Assembly (NCBI RefSeq): GCF_027922165.1
Contig: NZ_BSFD01000001.1
Coordinates: 440,780 to 504,779, forward strand
From: Brevundimonas intermedia
GTDB lineage: Bacteria; Pseudomonadota; Alphaproteobacteria; Caulobacterales; Caulobacteraceae
Reading direction: 5' to 3'
Length of the DNA: 64,000 nucleotides
The notes beneath the pieces were generated by a model, which was given only the letters and a program-made list of their open reading frames with translations, was not told the DNA's origin and did not search any database. Made by a program: the position numbers and the translations under genes. How positions within the stretch are numbered: the first letter of the stretch is position 1; each line of letters starts with the position of its first letter. Of this stretch, positions 44,670 through 53,020 are shown piece after piece.

Positions 44670-45764
44670 CTAGACGGCGGGCAACGGCTCCGGCTCGGTT
44701 CCCGCTTCGAGGTGCTTGACCGAAACCTTCGTGCCGGGCGCAAGGTCCTCGACGGTGATCGACGCCGCCAGTTGACTGGCCAGAGCCGTTACGATGGCCG
44801 TTCCCAAACCCGACTCCGCCACGCCCCGTGTCTTCGGCATGCCGACCCCGTCATCCGAAACCGCCAGTTCCCAGCCCTCGGACCGCGACCGGTAATCGAC
44901 GCTCACGACGCCTTTACGGCCTTTCGGAAACGCGTGCTTCAAGGCATTGATCACCAGTTCGGTGACGATCAGTCCGACGCTGACCGAGACCTCGGAATCC
45001 ACCGTGCTTCCGTCGCCGTCCACCTCGATCCGCAACTGCTCATGGTCGGCGACCATTGACGCGGCGATGCTGTTGCACAGCTGCGTCAGATACGGCTTGA
45101 GCGCCACATCCCCCACCTGGGTCAGGGAAAGCTGCCGCTGGACCTCGGCCACCGACAGGACGCGATTGTGCGCCTCCGTCAGGTGCGCACGGCTCTCGAC
45201 CGACGCCACCTTTCGAGCGGACTGAAGCAGCACGCTGGCGATGATCTGCAGGCTGTTGGCGACGCGATGCTGGACTTCCTGCAAAAGGACCTCCTTCTGC
45301 CGGACCAGATCGTCCATCTTCCTTTGGGTGGCGTTTAACGCGGTCACATCCACGATGGTCAGCAACAGCCGCACCGGCATGGCGTCGGAAAACGCCAGCC
45401 GCTCGGCATTGAGGCGCAGGCTGCGCGGTGCGGCGCCCTTGACAGACATCTCCAACTGATAGTCCGCCACCTCGGCGTCGCCCGAGCCGACCGCCTCCAA
45501 CAGCGAATGCAGCCGGGGCAGATTCCATTCGCCGTCGCCGAGGGCGAAGATCGAGCGCCCTCGCACGGCGTCGCTGTTCAGTGCGAACGCCTGGAGAAAG
45601 GTCTCGCTGGCTGCGACGACCGTGAACTGCTCGTCCATCAGAAGCAGCGGCGCGCGCGACACGGCAATGACCGCCAAGGCCAAGGCGCCGCCGACTTCCG
45701 TCGTGTGAGATGTGGGAGCCATGGCCTCCCTTTCCGATCCCGTCGCGACATCCAGATTGGACAT
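44670..45764 (-). CDS. PAS-HisKA_2 sensor histidine kinase
   Basis: 364 residues, soluble. N-terminal PAS-like region (about 25-140: LLLMDEQFTVVAASETFLQAF...), then the HisKA_2 dimerisation motif LLQEVQHRVANSLQIIASVLLQSAR with phospho-acceptor His about residue 165, and HATPase_c (LIVTELVINALKHAFP; SDDGVGMP; GLGTAIVTALASQL). HisKA_2/HWE kinases commonly feed the PhyR general stress or light/NO responses in alphaproteobacteria (knowledge), but no partner regulator is here. ATG 45764 has GAGG; the TTG at 45767 is not needed. Confidence 0.9.
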   Translation of the reverse strand: MSNLDVATGSEREAMAPTSHTTEVGGALALAVIAVSRAPLLLMDEQFTVVAASETFLQAFALNSDAVRGRSIFALGDGEWNLPRLHSLLEAVGSGDAEVADYQLEMSVKGAAPRSLRLNAERLAFSDAMPVRLLLTIVDVTALNATQRKMDDLVRQKEVLLQEVQHRVANSLQIIASVLLQSARKVASVESRAHLTEAHNRVLSVAEVQRQLSLTQVGDVALKPYLTQLCNSIAASMVADHEQLRIEVDGDGSTVDSEVSVSVGLIVTELVINALKHAFPKGRKGVVSVDYRSRSEGWELAVSDDGVGMPKTRGVAESGLGTAIVTALASQLAASITVEDLAPGTKVSVKHLEAGTEPEPLPAV

Positions 45765-45873
45765 CAAGCCTCGGGTTCAGACGCGCCGAGGCGTCCTTGG
45801 CTCACCCTAGCATGAGCAGGGCGCAACCACGGCATCGAATGATCGCCGCGTCAGACGCGAAGATCGGCGCCCC

Positions 45874-46209
45874 CTAAAGCGCCTCCGCACCCAAGCGCGC
45901 GATCCACAGCTTCGCCCGGCTGACCAGTTCGTCCTTGCGCCTCAGATCCGAAATATCCTCCGGCAGGCGGTCCAACTGCTCGAACCGGAAATCCTCGGGC
46001 GCATGCGCCTTCCACGCCGCCTGTAGTGACCGATAGGGGCTGCCGCCATGGCGCAGCGCGAACCACAGGCCGTTCTGTTCGGTGTCGATGTGGCGGCTCT
46101 TGCCGACCCAGACCTGGCCCGTCGCGCTGCAGATCACGGCATAGACCCCGGCGATGATCGGCCGCTCCTTGTATGCGGCGATCAGGGTCTTGCGATTTGG
46201 CAGGGTCAT
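45874..46209 (-). CDS. GIY-YIG nuclease family protein
   Basis: 111 residues with a degenerate GIY-YIG core: IAGVYAVICSATGQVWVGKSRHI (GIY as GVY, YIG as WVG), then NGLWFALRHGGSPYRSLQAAW and a candidate metal glutamate in RKDELVSRAKLW. Whether it cuts DNA is uncertain. Divergent from a DUF2239 gene across 58 bp that carries duplicated palindromic boxes. Good GAGAGAG site upstream of the ATG. Confidence 0.82.
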   Translation of the reverse strand: MTLPNRKTLIAAYKERPIIAGVYAVICSATGQVWVGKSRHIDTEQNGLWFALRHGGSPYRSLQAAWKAHAPEDFRFEQLDRLPEDISDLRRKDELVSRAKLWIARLGAEAL

Positions 46210-46220
46210 GGCGCTCTCTC

Positions 46221-46266
46221 ATTTATCCGGGTATAAATGTGACAGCTAATTTCATCCGGGTAAATA
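46221..46266. promoter_or_regulatory. Duplicated ATCCGGGTA operator boxes between GIY-YIG and DUF2239 genes
   Basis: Box 1 ATTTATCCGGGTATAAAT (46221-46238) is nearly a perfect palindrome; box 2 TTCATCCGGGTAAATA (46251-46266) repeats the ATCCGGGTA core 29 bp away and stops one base before the DUF2239 ATG. The divergent, AT-rich layout strongly suggests a shared repressor or activator. The cognate regulator is unknown. Confidence 0.75.
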
Positions 46267-46267
46267 C

Positions 46268-46801
46268 ATGAGCGACGAAGATCGCGATCTGGTTCTGTTC
46301 GACGGCCCCCGCCGCATCGCCAGAGGCTCGGACGCCGCTGTGGCGGCCGGCTTCCGCAAGGCCCTGGCGGCGTCGCCTCAAGCCGCGCTGCGCGTGTTCG
46401 ATCTGGCGACCGGTCGGCCGGTCGACCTGCACCTCAGCGAGACAGAACCTGCTCCGGCTCCCAAGCGCGGCCGTCCCCGCCTGGGCGTCGCCGCGCGCGA
46501 GGTCACGCTCCTGCCCCGTCAGTGGGACTGGCTGGCGACCCAGCCGGGCGGCGCCTCGGCCGCCCTGCGACGTCTGGTGGACCAGGCCCGCAAGACCGGC
46601 GCGGACGACGACGCGCGACGCCTCCGCACCGACGCCGCCTATGGGTTCATGGTCGAGATGGCCGGCGACGCCCCCGATTTCGAAGAGGCCAGCCGCGCCC
46701 TGTTCGCCGCAGACCGCGACCGTCTCGCCGCACTGATCGCGCCGTGGCCCGCGGACATCCGCGCCCAAATCCTGGAATTGTTCGACGGCGAGGCCGCATA
46801 G
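46268..46801 (+). CDS. DUF2239 family protein
   Basis: 177 residues, soluble, no signal peptide. Family signature RGRPRLGVAAREVTLLPRQWDWLATQPGGASAALRRLVDQAR in the centre, and AYGFMVEMAGDAPDFEEASRALFA after it. Biochemical function unknown. The ATG is directly preceded by the operator box with no clear Shine-Dalgarno, so translation may be leaderless or repressed by the same protein. Followed by a family B palindrome. Confidence 0.85.
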   Translation: MSDEDRDLVLFDGPRRIARGSDAAVAAGFRKALAASPQAALRVFDLATGRPVDLHLSETEPAPAPKRGRPRLGVAAREVTLLPRQWDWLATQPGGASAALRRLVDQARKTGADDDARRLRTDAAYGFMVEMAGDAPDFEEASRALFAADRDRLAALIAPWPADIRAQILELFDGEAA

Positions 46802-46805
46802 ACTC

Positions 46806-47012
46806 GCCTCTCCCTCCCCCTGCGGGGGAGGGGGGTCGCGCAGCGACCGGGTGGGGTCGGCCAGGCGCCAGCGCACCGCTCCCCCTAAAACCCGTCACCC
46901 TGGGGATTGCGCCCAGAATGACGACGAGAGAGAGACAACGAGAGAGACGGCGCCTTGCCCTTCCCACCCGGCTTCGCTCCGCTTCGCCCCCCTCCCCGAA
47001 CGGGGAGGGAGA
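46806..47012. repeat. Intergenic palindrome, family B
   Basis: Left half 46806-46856 (CCTCTCCCTCCCCCTGCGG...GTGGGG) and right half 46959-47012 (CTTCCCACCCGGCTTCG...CGGGGAGGGAG) are in opposite orientation. The interior (46860-46958) has no gene. Its right end lies about 20 nt before the GTG start of queG, so the element forms that gene's leader. Confidence 0.8.
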
Positions 47013-47033
47013 AAACTATGCTATCCCCCGCCC

Positions 47034-48149
47034 GTGTCCGACCGCCTGAAAACCTTCATCCGCCAGCGCGCAACCGAGCTCGGCTTCGACGTCTGCCGCT
47101 TCGCTTCGGCCGCCGACGCCTGGCCGGCGGGCGAGCGGCTGCGGTATTTCGTGGACGAGGGCCGGCATGGCGACATGGAATGGATGGAAACGACGCTGGA
47201 CCGCCGCCAGCATCCCACCGCCATGTGGGACGAGGCGAAAACCGCCATCGTCCTGGGCATGAACTACGGCCCCGACGACAACCCGCTGGACCAACTGGCC
47301 GACCGTTCGGCCGCCTATATCTCGGTCTACGCGCGCGGCGACGACTATCATGAGGTGATCAAGGGCCGGCTGAAACAGCTGGCGGGTCAGATCGCGGCCC
47401 GCAACGGCGCCGATATCAAGGTCTTCGTCGACACCGCCCCGTTAATGGAAAAGCCGTTGGCCCAGCGCGCCGGACTGGGTTGGCAGGGCAAACACACCAA
47501 TCTGCTCAGCCGCACCCACGGCAACTGGCTGTTCCTGGGCACGATCCTGACCGCCGCCGAGATCGAACCGGACGCGGCCGAGACCGAACACTGCGGCCGC
47601 TGCACCGCCTGTCTCGACGCCTGCCCCACCAACGCCTTCCCCGCCCCGTTCCAGCTCGACGCCCGGCGCTGCCTCTCCTACCTGACCATCGAATTCGCCG
47701 GTCCCTGGCCGGTCGAGTTCCGCCCCCTGACCGGCTCGCGCATCTATGGCTGCGACGACTGCTTAGCCGTCTGTCCGTGGAACAAGTTCGCCCAAGAGGC
47801 GCGCGAGATCCGGCTGCAGCCGCGCCCCGCGTTCGACAGCCCGCGCCTGTCAGACCTGCTGACTCTCGACGACGCCGCCTTCCGCACCCTGTTCACCAAG
47901 AGCCCGGTCAAGCGGATCGGCCGCGACCGGTTCCTGAGGAACGTCCTCTATGCGGTCGGCAATTCCTACGACCCGACCCTGATCGCCCCGACGCAAGCCC
48001 TGCTGGCCGACCCCGCCCCCCTGGTGCGCGGCGCCGCCGTCTGGGCCCTGTCGCGCCTGATGGCCCCGGCCGATTTCGCCGCTCTGGCCCAGGCGACCGC
48101 TGAAACCGACCCCGAGGTTCTGCGCGAATGGCAGGGCTTGCGCGCCTAA
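47034..48149 (+). CDS. queG: Epoxyqueuosine reductase QueG
   Basis: 371 residues from GTG 47034 (VSDRLKTFIRQ). Cobalamin-dependent last step of queuosine tRNA modification. Motifs: GYxxGM-type region IVLGMNYGPDDN, KVFVDTAPLMEKPLAQRAGLGWQGKHTNL (substrate/cobalamin region), then two [4Fe-4S] cysteine sets CGRCTACLDACP and CDDCLAVCPWNKF, and a C-terminal HEAT-like repeat (VRGAAVWALSRL). The only upstream ATG (47018) is out of frame. Confidence 0.95.
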   Translation: MSDRLKTFIRQRATELGFDVCRFASAADAWPAGERLRYFVDEGRHGDMEWMETTLDRRQHPTAMWDEAKTAIVLGMNYGPDDNPLDQLADRSAAYISVYARGDDYHEVIKGRLKQLAGQIAARNGADIKVFVDTAPLMEKPLAQRAGLGWQGKHTNLLSRTHGNWLFLGTILTAAEIEPDAAETEHCGRCTACLDACPTNAFPAPFQLDARRCLSYLTIEFAGPWPVEFRPLTGSRIYGCDDCLAVCPWNKFAQEAREIRLQPRPAFDSPRLSDLLTLDDAAFRTLFTKSPVKRIGRDRFLRNVLYAVGNSYDPTLIAPTQALLADPAPLVRGAAVWALSRLMAPADFAALAQATAETDPEVLREWQGLRA

Positions 48150-48367
48150 TTTCTGAACGAAAGAATCGCCTTTTCAACGACTTGGAATTCGGTTCGCGCC
48201 TTTACCGCGCCCAGGTCCAGGCCGGGATATAATCCGCCCCGGTCTTTGACATCGTTCTCAGCGTTTCAGCCTGCGCCTGGCACAAATGGCGCCTTTGGCG
48301 CCCTTGGCACGCAATTTTGCAGTGCCAACCTCGTCTCCGTGTGTGTGGCGACGGTCTGCCCTGCTTT
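48150..48367. other. Gap after queG with no supportable gene
   Basis: About 220 bp of moderately AT-rich sequence. A TTGACA hexamer lies at 48246-48251 but no matching -10 is evident. Short GGCGCC-type repeats occur near 48285-48305. Possible regulatory or small-RNA DNA; nothing definite. Confidence 0.35.
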
Positions 48368-48547
48368 CCTCTTTCGTCATTCCGGGCGCAGCGTAGCGGA
48401 GACCCGGAACCCAGCGGCGCCGAAGGCGAAATCTATCCGACGCACGATGCTGGACCAGCGAGTCCGCGACAGGTTCGCGCTCTCGCGCGCCGCTGGGTTC
48501 CGGGTCTGCGGGCCAAGCGGCCCTCCGCCCGGAATGACGAAAGAGGG
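48368..48547. repeat. Long palindromic element, family C
   Basis: A 180-bp element with perfect 21-bp terminal inverted repeats (48368-48388 and 48527-48547) and a second inner pair of arms (GACCCGGAACCCAGCGGC near 48401 against GCCGCTGGGTTCCGGGTC near 48490). Ends start CCTCTTTCGTCATTCCGGG. Single copy in the window. Looks like a small non-autonomous palindrome (MITE/REP-like). No coding sequence inside. Confidence 0.88.
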
Positions 48548-48606
48548 AGGCCCGTTGAGAGCGGGCATGGCGCCTCCCCATAAAGCAGGAATGAGACGCC
48601 CTTCAC

Positions 48607-49125
48607 TCACCCCATACCGGTCCCGACGCCCGATCCGCCGCCCGGCACGGGCGCCACATCCAGCAGCTTCAGCCGGAAGATCAGCACGGCGTTGGGCGGA
48701 ATATCGCTACCCCCGCCCACTTCGCCGTAACCCAGGGCCGGCGGCACGAACAGGATCCACTCGTCGCCCACGTGCATCTTCTGCAGGGCCTCGGTCCAGC
48801 CGGGCACGACGGTCTCGGGCGTGAACACCGCCGGCGCCCCGCGCGCGAACGAGCTGTCAAACACGGTGTCGTCGACCAGCTTGCCCTCGTAATCCACCTT
48901 GACCAGGTCGTTGCGATCCGGGCTGACGCCGCCGGCAGCGCCCGACTGAACCACCCGGTACTGCAGCCCGCTCGGCAGGGTCACGACGTCCTCTGCCTTG
49001 GCGTTCTTCTCCATGAAGGCGGCCGCCTCGGCCTTGCCCGCGTTCGGATCGACCGGTTCCGACCGGCCGCAGCCGACCAGCATCAGACCGGCGACGACGG
49101 CCGCCTTACCCCATCCGAAGTTCAT
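48607..49125 (-). CDS. FKBP-type peptidyl-prolyl isomerase, lipoprotein
   Basis: 172 residues. Lipobox LMLVGC at the N-terminus (Cys 19), linker, an FkpA/Mip-like helical part (AAAFMEKNAKAEDVVTLPSGLQYRVV), then the FKBP domain (DLVKVDYEGKLVDDTVFDSS; VVPGWTEALQKMHVGDEW; VPPALGYGEVGGGSDIPPNAVLIFRLKLLDV). Glycine-rich C-terminal tail. Catalyses proline isomerisation in the envelope. Its start overlaps the ilvA tail by 20 nt. Confidence 0.93.
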   Translation of the reverse strand: MNFGWGKAAVVAGLMLVGCGRSEPVDPNAGKAEAAAFMEKNAKAEDVVTLPSGLQYRVVQSGAAGGVSPDRNDLVKVDYEGKLVDDTVFDSSFARGAPAVFTPETVVPGWTEALQKMHVGDEWILFVPPALGYGEVGGGSDIPPNAVLIFRLKLLDVAPVPGGGSGVGTGMG

Positions 49126-50308
49126 AGCCGCGTTCCTTCAAGGCCTCGCCGATCTCGTCGGCGTGGGCGCTATCGCGCGTTTCGACCATGATGTCGAACT
49201 CGGCGCCCTTGGCCGGCACGTCCAGGGCCAGACGGTTGTGGACCACGTCGATGATATTTCCGCCCAGGCCCCCGATCACCGCCGCCATGGCCGACAACAT
49301 GCCCGGCCGGTCGTCGCCCAGGATGCGGTAGACGATCAATCTCCGTTCACGGACCATCTCGCGATTGAGCACCACGGCCAGCATCCGCGCATCGATATTG
49401 CCGCCACACAGCTCCAGCCCGACCTTCATTCCCTTGAACCGCTCGGGATAGGCCAGCAGGGCCGCCAGACCGCCCGCGCCCGCCCCCTCCGACACCGTCT
49501 TCTCATAGGTGACATAGTGGGCCACCGCCCGTTCGAAGTCCGCCTCCTCGCAGACGAAGACCTCGTCCACCAGCGGATCGGCCAGGGCGAAGGGGATCTC
49601 GCCGACCGCCTTGATGGCGATGCCCTCGGCGATGGTCTGGCCGGTGCAGACCGGCGGCTTGCCCGCCCGCCGCGCCGTAAAGGACGGGTATCGCGCCGCC
49701 TCGACCCCGAACACCTTGATGTCCGGCTTCATCGCCTTGGCCGCGATGGCGCAGCCGGCGATCAACCCGCCCCCGCCGATGGGGATCAGCAGGGCTTCCA
49801 GGTCCGGCGCGTCCTCCAGGAACTCGATGGCGCAGACCCCCTGGCCCGCCACGATCCCTTCGTCATCGAAAGCCGAGACGAAGACGAAGCCCTTCTCCGC
49901 CTCCAGCCGCTTGGCCTCCTCGGTCGATCCGGTGAAGTCCAGCCCCTCGATCACCACGGTCGCCCCATGGGACCGGGTGCCGTTGATCTTGGCGAAGGGG
50001 GTTCCCTCCGGCATCACGATGGTGACCGGCACCCCCAGCCGCCCCCCGTGATAGGCCAGGGCCTGGGCATGGTTCCCGGCGCTGGCCGCCACCACCCCGC
50101 GCTTGCGCTCCTCCGGCGTCAGCATCAGCAGCCGGTTCAGCGCCCCGCGCTCCTTGAAGCTGCCGGTGAAGTGCAGATTGTCGAACTTGACCCAGACTTC
50201 TGCCCCGGTCAGCTGAGACAGCTTGCGCGAGTAGCGGGTCGGGGTGCGATCGACCTGACCGGCGATTCGGCCCCTGGCCGCCTCGATATCGGCGAAGGTG
50301 ACGGTCAT
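49106..50308 (-). CDS. ilvA: Threonine ammonia-lyase
   Basis: 400 residues: PLP fold-type II dehydratase (lysine in HFTGSFKERGALNRL, SAGNHAQALAYH, Gly loop IPIGGGGLIAGC), and a C-terminal ACT-like domain (LIVYRILGDDRPGMLSAMAAVIGGLGGNIIDVVHNR). Deaminates threonine to 2-oxobutyrate for isoleucine synthesis or in catabolism. The single ACT domain and length match the tdcB-like/short type. Divergent from the small lipoprotein gene. Confidence 0.94.
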   Translation of the reverse strand: MTVTFADIEAARGRIAGQVDRTPTRYSRKLSQLTGAEVWVKFDNLHFTGSFKERGALNRLLMLTPEERKRGVVAASAGNHAQALAYHGGRLGVPVTIVMPEGTPFAKINGTRSHGATVVIEGLDFTGSTEEAKRLEAEKGFVFVSAFDDEGIVAGQGVCAIEFLEDAPDLEALLIPIGGGGLIAGCAIAAKAMKPDIKVFGVEAARYPSFTARRAGKPPVCTGQTIAEGIAIKAVGEIPFALADPLVDEVFVCEEADFERAVAHYVTYEKTVSEGAGAGGLAALLAYPERFKGMKVGLELCGGNIDARMLAVVLNREMVRERRLIVYRILGDDRPGMLSAMAAVIGGLGGNIIDVVHNRLALDVPAKGAEFDIMVETRDSAHADEIGEALKERGYELRMG

Positions 50309-50523
50309 GGGCGCACTCCAGTACAGCGGGCCGGGCGGCGCGCCCGACGAATTCTCCCGCCTGTTTCGCGCTTTGTCGGTTCCGGGTCCAGAGGGTGCAA
50401 CCTTGACCGTGGAACAGGCGTTGTCGCTCGTGCGATAGAGGGCCGTCGCACCCCCGCGACCGGTCCACGATCATTCCGGCCCCCGCCTCCCCCAAGGGCG
50501 GACCGGATTTCCGGAGGAAGCCC

Positions 50524-51048
50524 ATGTCGATTCGTCCCCTCGCCCCCCGCGCCGTTCTCGCCGCCGTCCTGGCCGCCGCCGCCGTATCGGCCTGCGCCCC
50601 CACGACCTATCCCGGCGGCGCACCCGTCAGCGGCCCCGCCGCCTTCAACCCGGCCGACTTCGCCTGGTCGGAACGCTCGGGCCAGGCCGCCATCGAGGGC
50701 CGCGTCGCCTATGTCCAGGACGGCAAGACCTATGCCTGCGTCGCCTCCGCCGGCCTGACGCCCGACACCCCCTACACCCGCGCCCGCTTCCGCACCCTGT
50801 ACGGCTCGACCGAGCGGGCCGCCGTCCCCGCCGCCGTCGTCCGCGCCCGCACTGTGCCGGACGCCAACGCCAACTACACCGGCTTCGTCCGCTCCGAGCC
50901 CTGCGCCAACGGCCGCTTCCGCTTCAGCGGCCTGCCCGACGGCGGCTGGTTCCTGATCGTTCCGGTCCGCACGGGCGACGAAGCCCCCCTGGTGCTGATG
51001 CGCCGCGTTGACACCCGGGGCGGCCGCGTCGTCAATGTGACGCTCTAG
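50524..51048 (+). CDS. Small lipoprotein of unknown function
   Basis: 174 residues with a lipoprotein signal (AAVSAC, Cys 24). The rest is beta-rich: FAWSERSGQAAIEGRVAYVQDGKTYACV, NYTGFVRSEPCANGRFRFSGLPDGGWFLIVP, resembling carboxypeptidase-regulatory-like beta-sandwich domains. Two cysteines could form a disulfide. AGGAAG upstream of the ATG. No partner genes nearby. Confidence 0.82.
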   Translation: MSIRPLAPRAVLAAVLAAAAVSACAPTTYPGGAPVSGPAAFNPADFAWSERSGQAAIEGRVAYVQDGKTYACVASAGLTPDTPYTRARFRTLYGSTERAAVPAAVVRARTVPDANANYTGFVRSEPCANGRFRFSGLPDGGWFLIVPVRTGDEAPLVLMRRVDTRGGRVVNVTL

Positions 51049-51139
51049 TTCGGTAAGCCTGTCCCGTAAGGGTTTTCAGTAAGCGTCTTCAGTAAGCGTT
51101 CCCATCCGCCCCGGCCTTCGGCCGCTCTGGGGATCCACC

Positions 51140-51631
51140 ATGAGACTCGCCCTGATCGCCGCCGTCGCCACGGCCCTGTCCTCCGTCCCGGCTGCGGCCC
51201 AGACCTGGTACGAGCCGCCGACCCGCTACGACCACGGGGCCTATCAGGGGCGGGACAACTATCGCTCCCCGAATTACGGCGCCAGGGACTACGGCGCCCG
51301 CTACGACTTCAACGGTCAGGCCGACCGCCCTGGCGACTATCGCTGCGACGCCTATTGGGACGCCGGCCGCACCGACTGCGGCGCCGCCTGGCGCGATCAA
51401 AGGCCGGTCCATCCGCGCCGCTACCGCGCCTCAGCCTATGATTACGGCCCGGGCGTCTATCCCGGCGCCTACGGTCGCCCGGATCTTGTCTATCCCGGCG
51501 GCGGCTCGACCTATGGCCATGGCGAGCGCGACGCGCGACGCATCGACTGGTGCCGCAGCGCCTACCGCTCCTACGACCCCGCCAGCGGCTATTACCGGAC
51601 GTATGACGGGCGGCTGGTCTTCTGCGGCTGA
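51140..51631 (+). CDS. Exported Tyr-rich protein with BA14K-like C-terminus
   Basis: 163 residues: signal peptide (1-21, ending AAAQ), a central Tyr/Gly/Arg-rich low-complexity region (NYRSPNYGARDYGARYD), and a C-terminal DWCRSAYRSYDPASGYYRTY motif ending LVFCG that matches the BA14K-like pattern C...RYRSYDP.SG.Y..YDG...C. Probably a periplasmic or surface protein; function unknown. Just upstream are two copies of TTCAGTAAGCGT. Confidence 0.78.
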   Translation: MRLALIAAVATALSSVPAAAQTWYEPPTRYDHGAYQGRDNYRSPNYGARDYGARYDFNGQADRPGDYRCDAYWDAGRTDCGAAWRDQRPVHPRRYRASAYDYGPGVYPGAYGRPDLVYPGGGSTYGHGERDARRIDWCRSAYRSYDPASGYYRTYDGRLVFCG

Positions 51632-51781
51632 CCTCGCTCACGAAGATGCGACCCCGGTAACGCGGATCGCCATCTTCTGACCACTCCGACCCCGGACAGA
51701 TCCCCGCTCACGAGACAGTCGGGGAGCGCCTTCTTGTCCCAGCACAACATCATCGGGTCCGAGGCCTTTACCCGAGGCCCC

Positions 51782-51931
51782 ATGATCCTGATCCGCAAAT
51801 ACCGCGCAGGCGGCGCGCGGCGCCGTCGCGCCCGCACCGCCACGGCCTTCGTCGCCGGGGCCGCAGCCATGCTGATCGCCGGCGTCCTGGGCGCCGCCGC
51901 CGTCTTCGGCCCCGGCCTCGCCGCCGGCTAG
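51782..51931 (+). CDS. Small hypothetical membrane protein
   Basis: 49 residues from ATG 51782 (an upstream TTG at 51734 is in frame). A strongly basic segment (KYRAGGARRRRARTA) followed by one TM helix (AFVAGAAAMLIAGVLGAAAVF), an N-in arrangement typical of small inner-membrane proteins. No family known; it could be spurious. Confidence 0.45.
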   Translation: MILIRKYRAGGARRRRARTATAFVAGAAAMLIAGVLGAAAVFGPGLAAG

Positions 51932-51932
51932 A

Positions 51933-52466
51933 TCAGGCCAGCCACACCATCATCCGCGTATCGGCCTCGGCCCGCCGCGCCCGGCTCCAGGCCCGACGTG
52001 TCTCGCCGGTGTAGAGGAAGCCCGCCTTCTCCAGCACCCGCCCTGACGCCGGATTGTCGGCGAAATGCCCCGCCACCAGCGCCCGCCGCTTCCACTTGCG
52101 GCTGGCCCAGACCAGGGCGGCGTCCAGGGCCTCGGTGGCGAAGCCCCGCCCCCAATACTCCCGCCCGATCCAGTAACCGGCCTCGGGCACCCGATCCTCG
52201 CCTTCAAACAGGCCGATGACCCCGACCGGTCCCGCCGCCTCGTGCTCGATGACAAAGGTGTTGGCCCGCGCCGGATCCTGCGACGCGACCTGCAACACGA
52301 AGTCGTCGGCGTCCTGGACGCGGAACGGATGCGGCATCCGCTTGGTCATCCGCGCAATGTCCAGATCATTGGCCAGCGCCGCGATTCGGGGCGCGTCCTG
52401 CGGCGCAGGCGCGCGCAGCACCAGACGCCGCGTCTCGACGACGGGGGAGGTTTCTATGACGCACAT
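51933..52466 (-). CDS. GNAT family N-acetyltransferase (RimJ/RimL-like)
   Basis: 177 residues: TRRLVLRAPAPQDAPRIAALAND at the start, the acetyl-CoA loop YWIGREYWGRGFATEALDAAL, and NPASGRVLEKAGFLYTGETRR near the end, all classic for the RimJ/RimL branch. Sits downstream of rpmA as is common in alphaproteobacteria (before obgE in many genomes). A terminator separates it from rpmA. Confidence 0.9.
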   Translation of the reverse strand: MCVIETSPVVETRRLVLRAPAPQDAPRIAALANDLDIARMTKRMPHPFRVQDADDFVLQVASQDPARANTFVIEHEAAGPVGVIGLFEGEDRVPEAGYWIGREYWGRGFATEALDAALVWASRKWKRRALVAGHFADNPASGRVLEKAGFLYTGETRRAWSRARRAEADTRMMVWLA

Positions 52467-52530
52467 GGGCGATCGCCTCTCTCAGTGACCGCCTCCTTGG
52501 AGGGCTCGGACGGTCTTCGAGGCGGGGAAA

Positions 52531-52618
52531 CGCAAACGGGGAGCCTGGTGATCCAGACTCCCCGCGGAATATCTTCCCTGGTCCGGATCGGCTGCTTGAA
52601 GGAGCAACGCGATCCGGA
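52531..52618 (-). terminator. rpmA terminator and adjacent hairpin (minus strand)
   Basis: On the minus strand, CGGGGAGTCTGG / CCAGGCTCCCCG (52537-52564, loop ATCA, one G-U pair) is followed by TTTGCGTTT, a fair intrinsic terminator. A second stem TCCGGATCG/CGATCCGGA (52582-52590 and 52610-52618) lies between it and the rpmA stop. Confidence 0.75.
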
Positions 52619-52633
52619 GATTTCCAGACTGCG

Positions 52634-52921
52634 TTACTCGGCGGCGAGCGCCTGAGCGGCGTCGTCATTCGCCGCCAGGATCGACACGTAACAACGGCCG
52701 CCGGCTTTCTTGGTGAATTTCACCGCGCCGTGCGTCAGGGCGAACAGGGTGTGGTCACGGCCCATGCCGATGTTCTCACCCGGGTGGAAGGTGGTGCCGC
52801 GTTGGCGCACGATGATGTTGCCGGCCAGCACGCGCTCGCCGCCATACTTCTTCACGCCCAGGCGCTTCGACTCGGAGTCGCGACCGTTACGCGACGAACC
52901 ACCGGATTTCTTGTGAGCCAT
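52634..52921 (-). CDS. rpmA: 50S ribosomal protein L27
   Basis: 95 residues starting [20 protein letters not shown], the L27 N-terminus that reaches the peptidyl-transferase centre, then [23 protein letters not shown]. Follows rplU with a 99-nt gap that has small hairpins; cotranscribed. Confidence 0.98.
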   Translation of the reverse strand: MAHKKSGGSSRNGRDSESKRLGVKKYGGERVLAGNIIVRQRGTTFHPGENIGMGRDHTLFALTHGAVKFTKKAGGRCYVSILAANDDAAQALAAE

Positions 52922-53020
52922 CTTGCCGCTCCGTCTTTCCTGAGTGTCCTACCGGCCTTTCGGCCTGCTTGAGGACGTCTCTCTTAACTGGTCTGGCGCT
53001 GTGAGGCGCCGGTGAATGTC

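Noticed and set aside
48246..48824. 192-residue plus-strand ORF
   Set aside because: It spans a palindromic repeat and runs antisense into the FKBP gene; composition and lack of motifs argue against coding.
51049..51139. Tandem TTCAGTAAGCGT copies as a regulatory repeat
   Set aside because: Only two adjacent short copies, with no symmetry or second locus; not enough to call.
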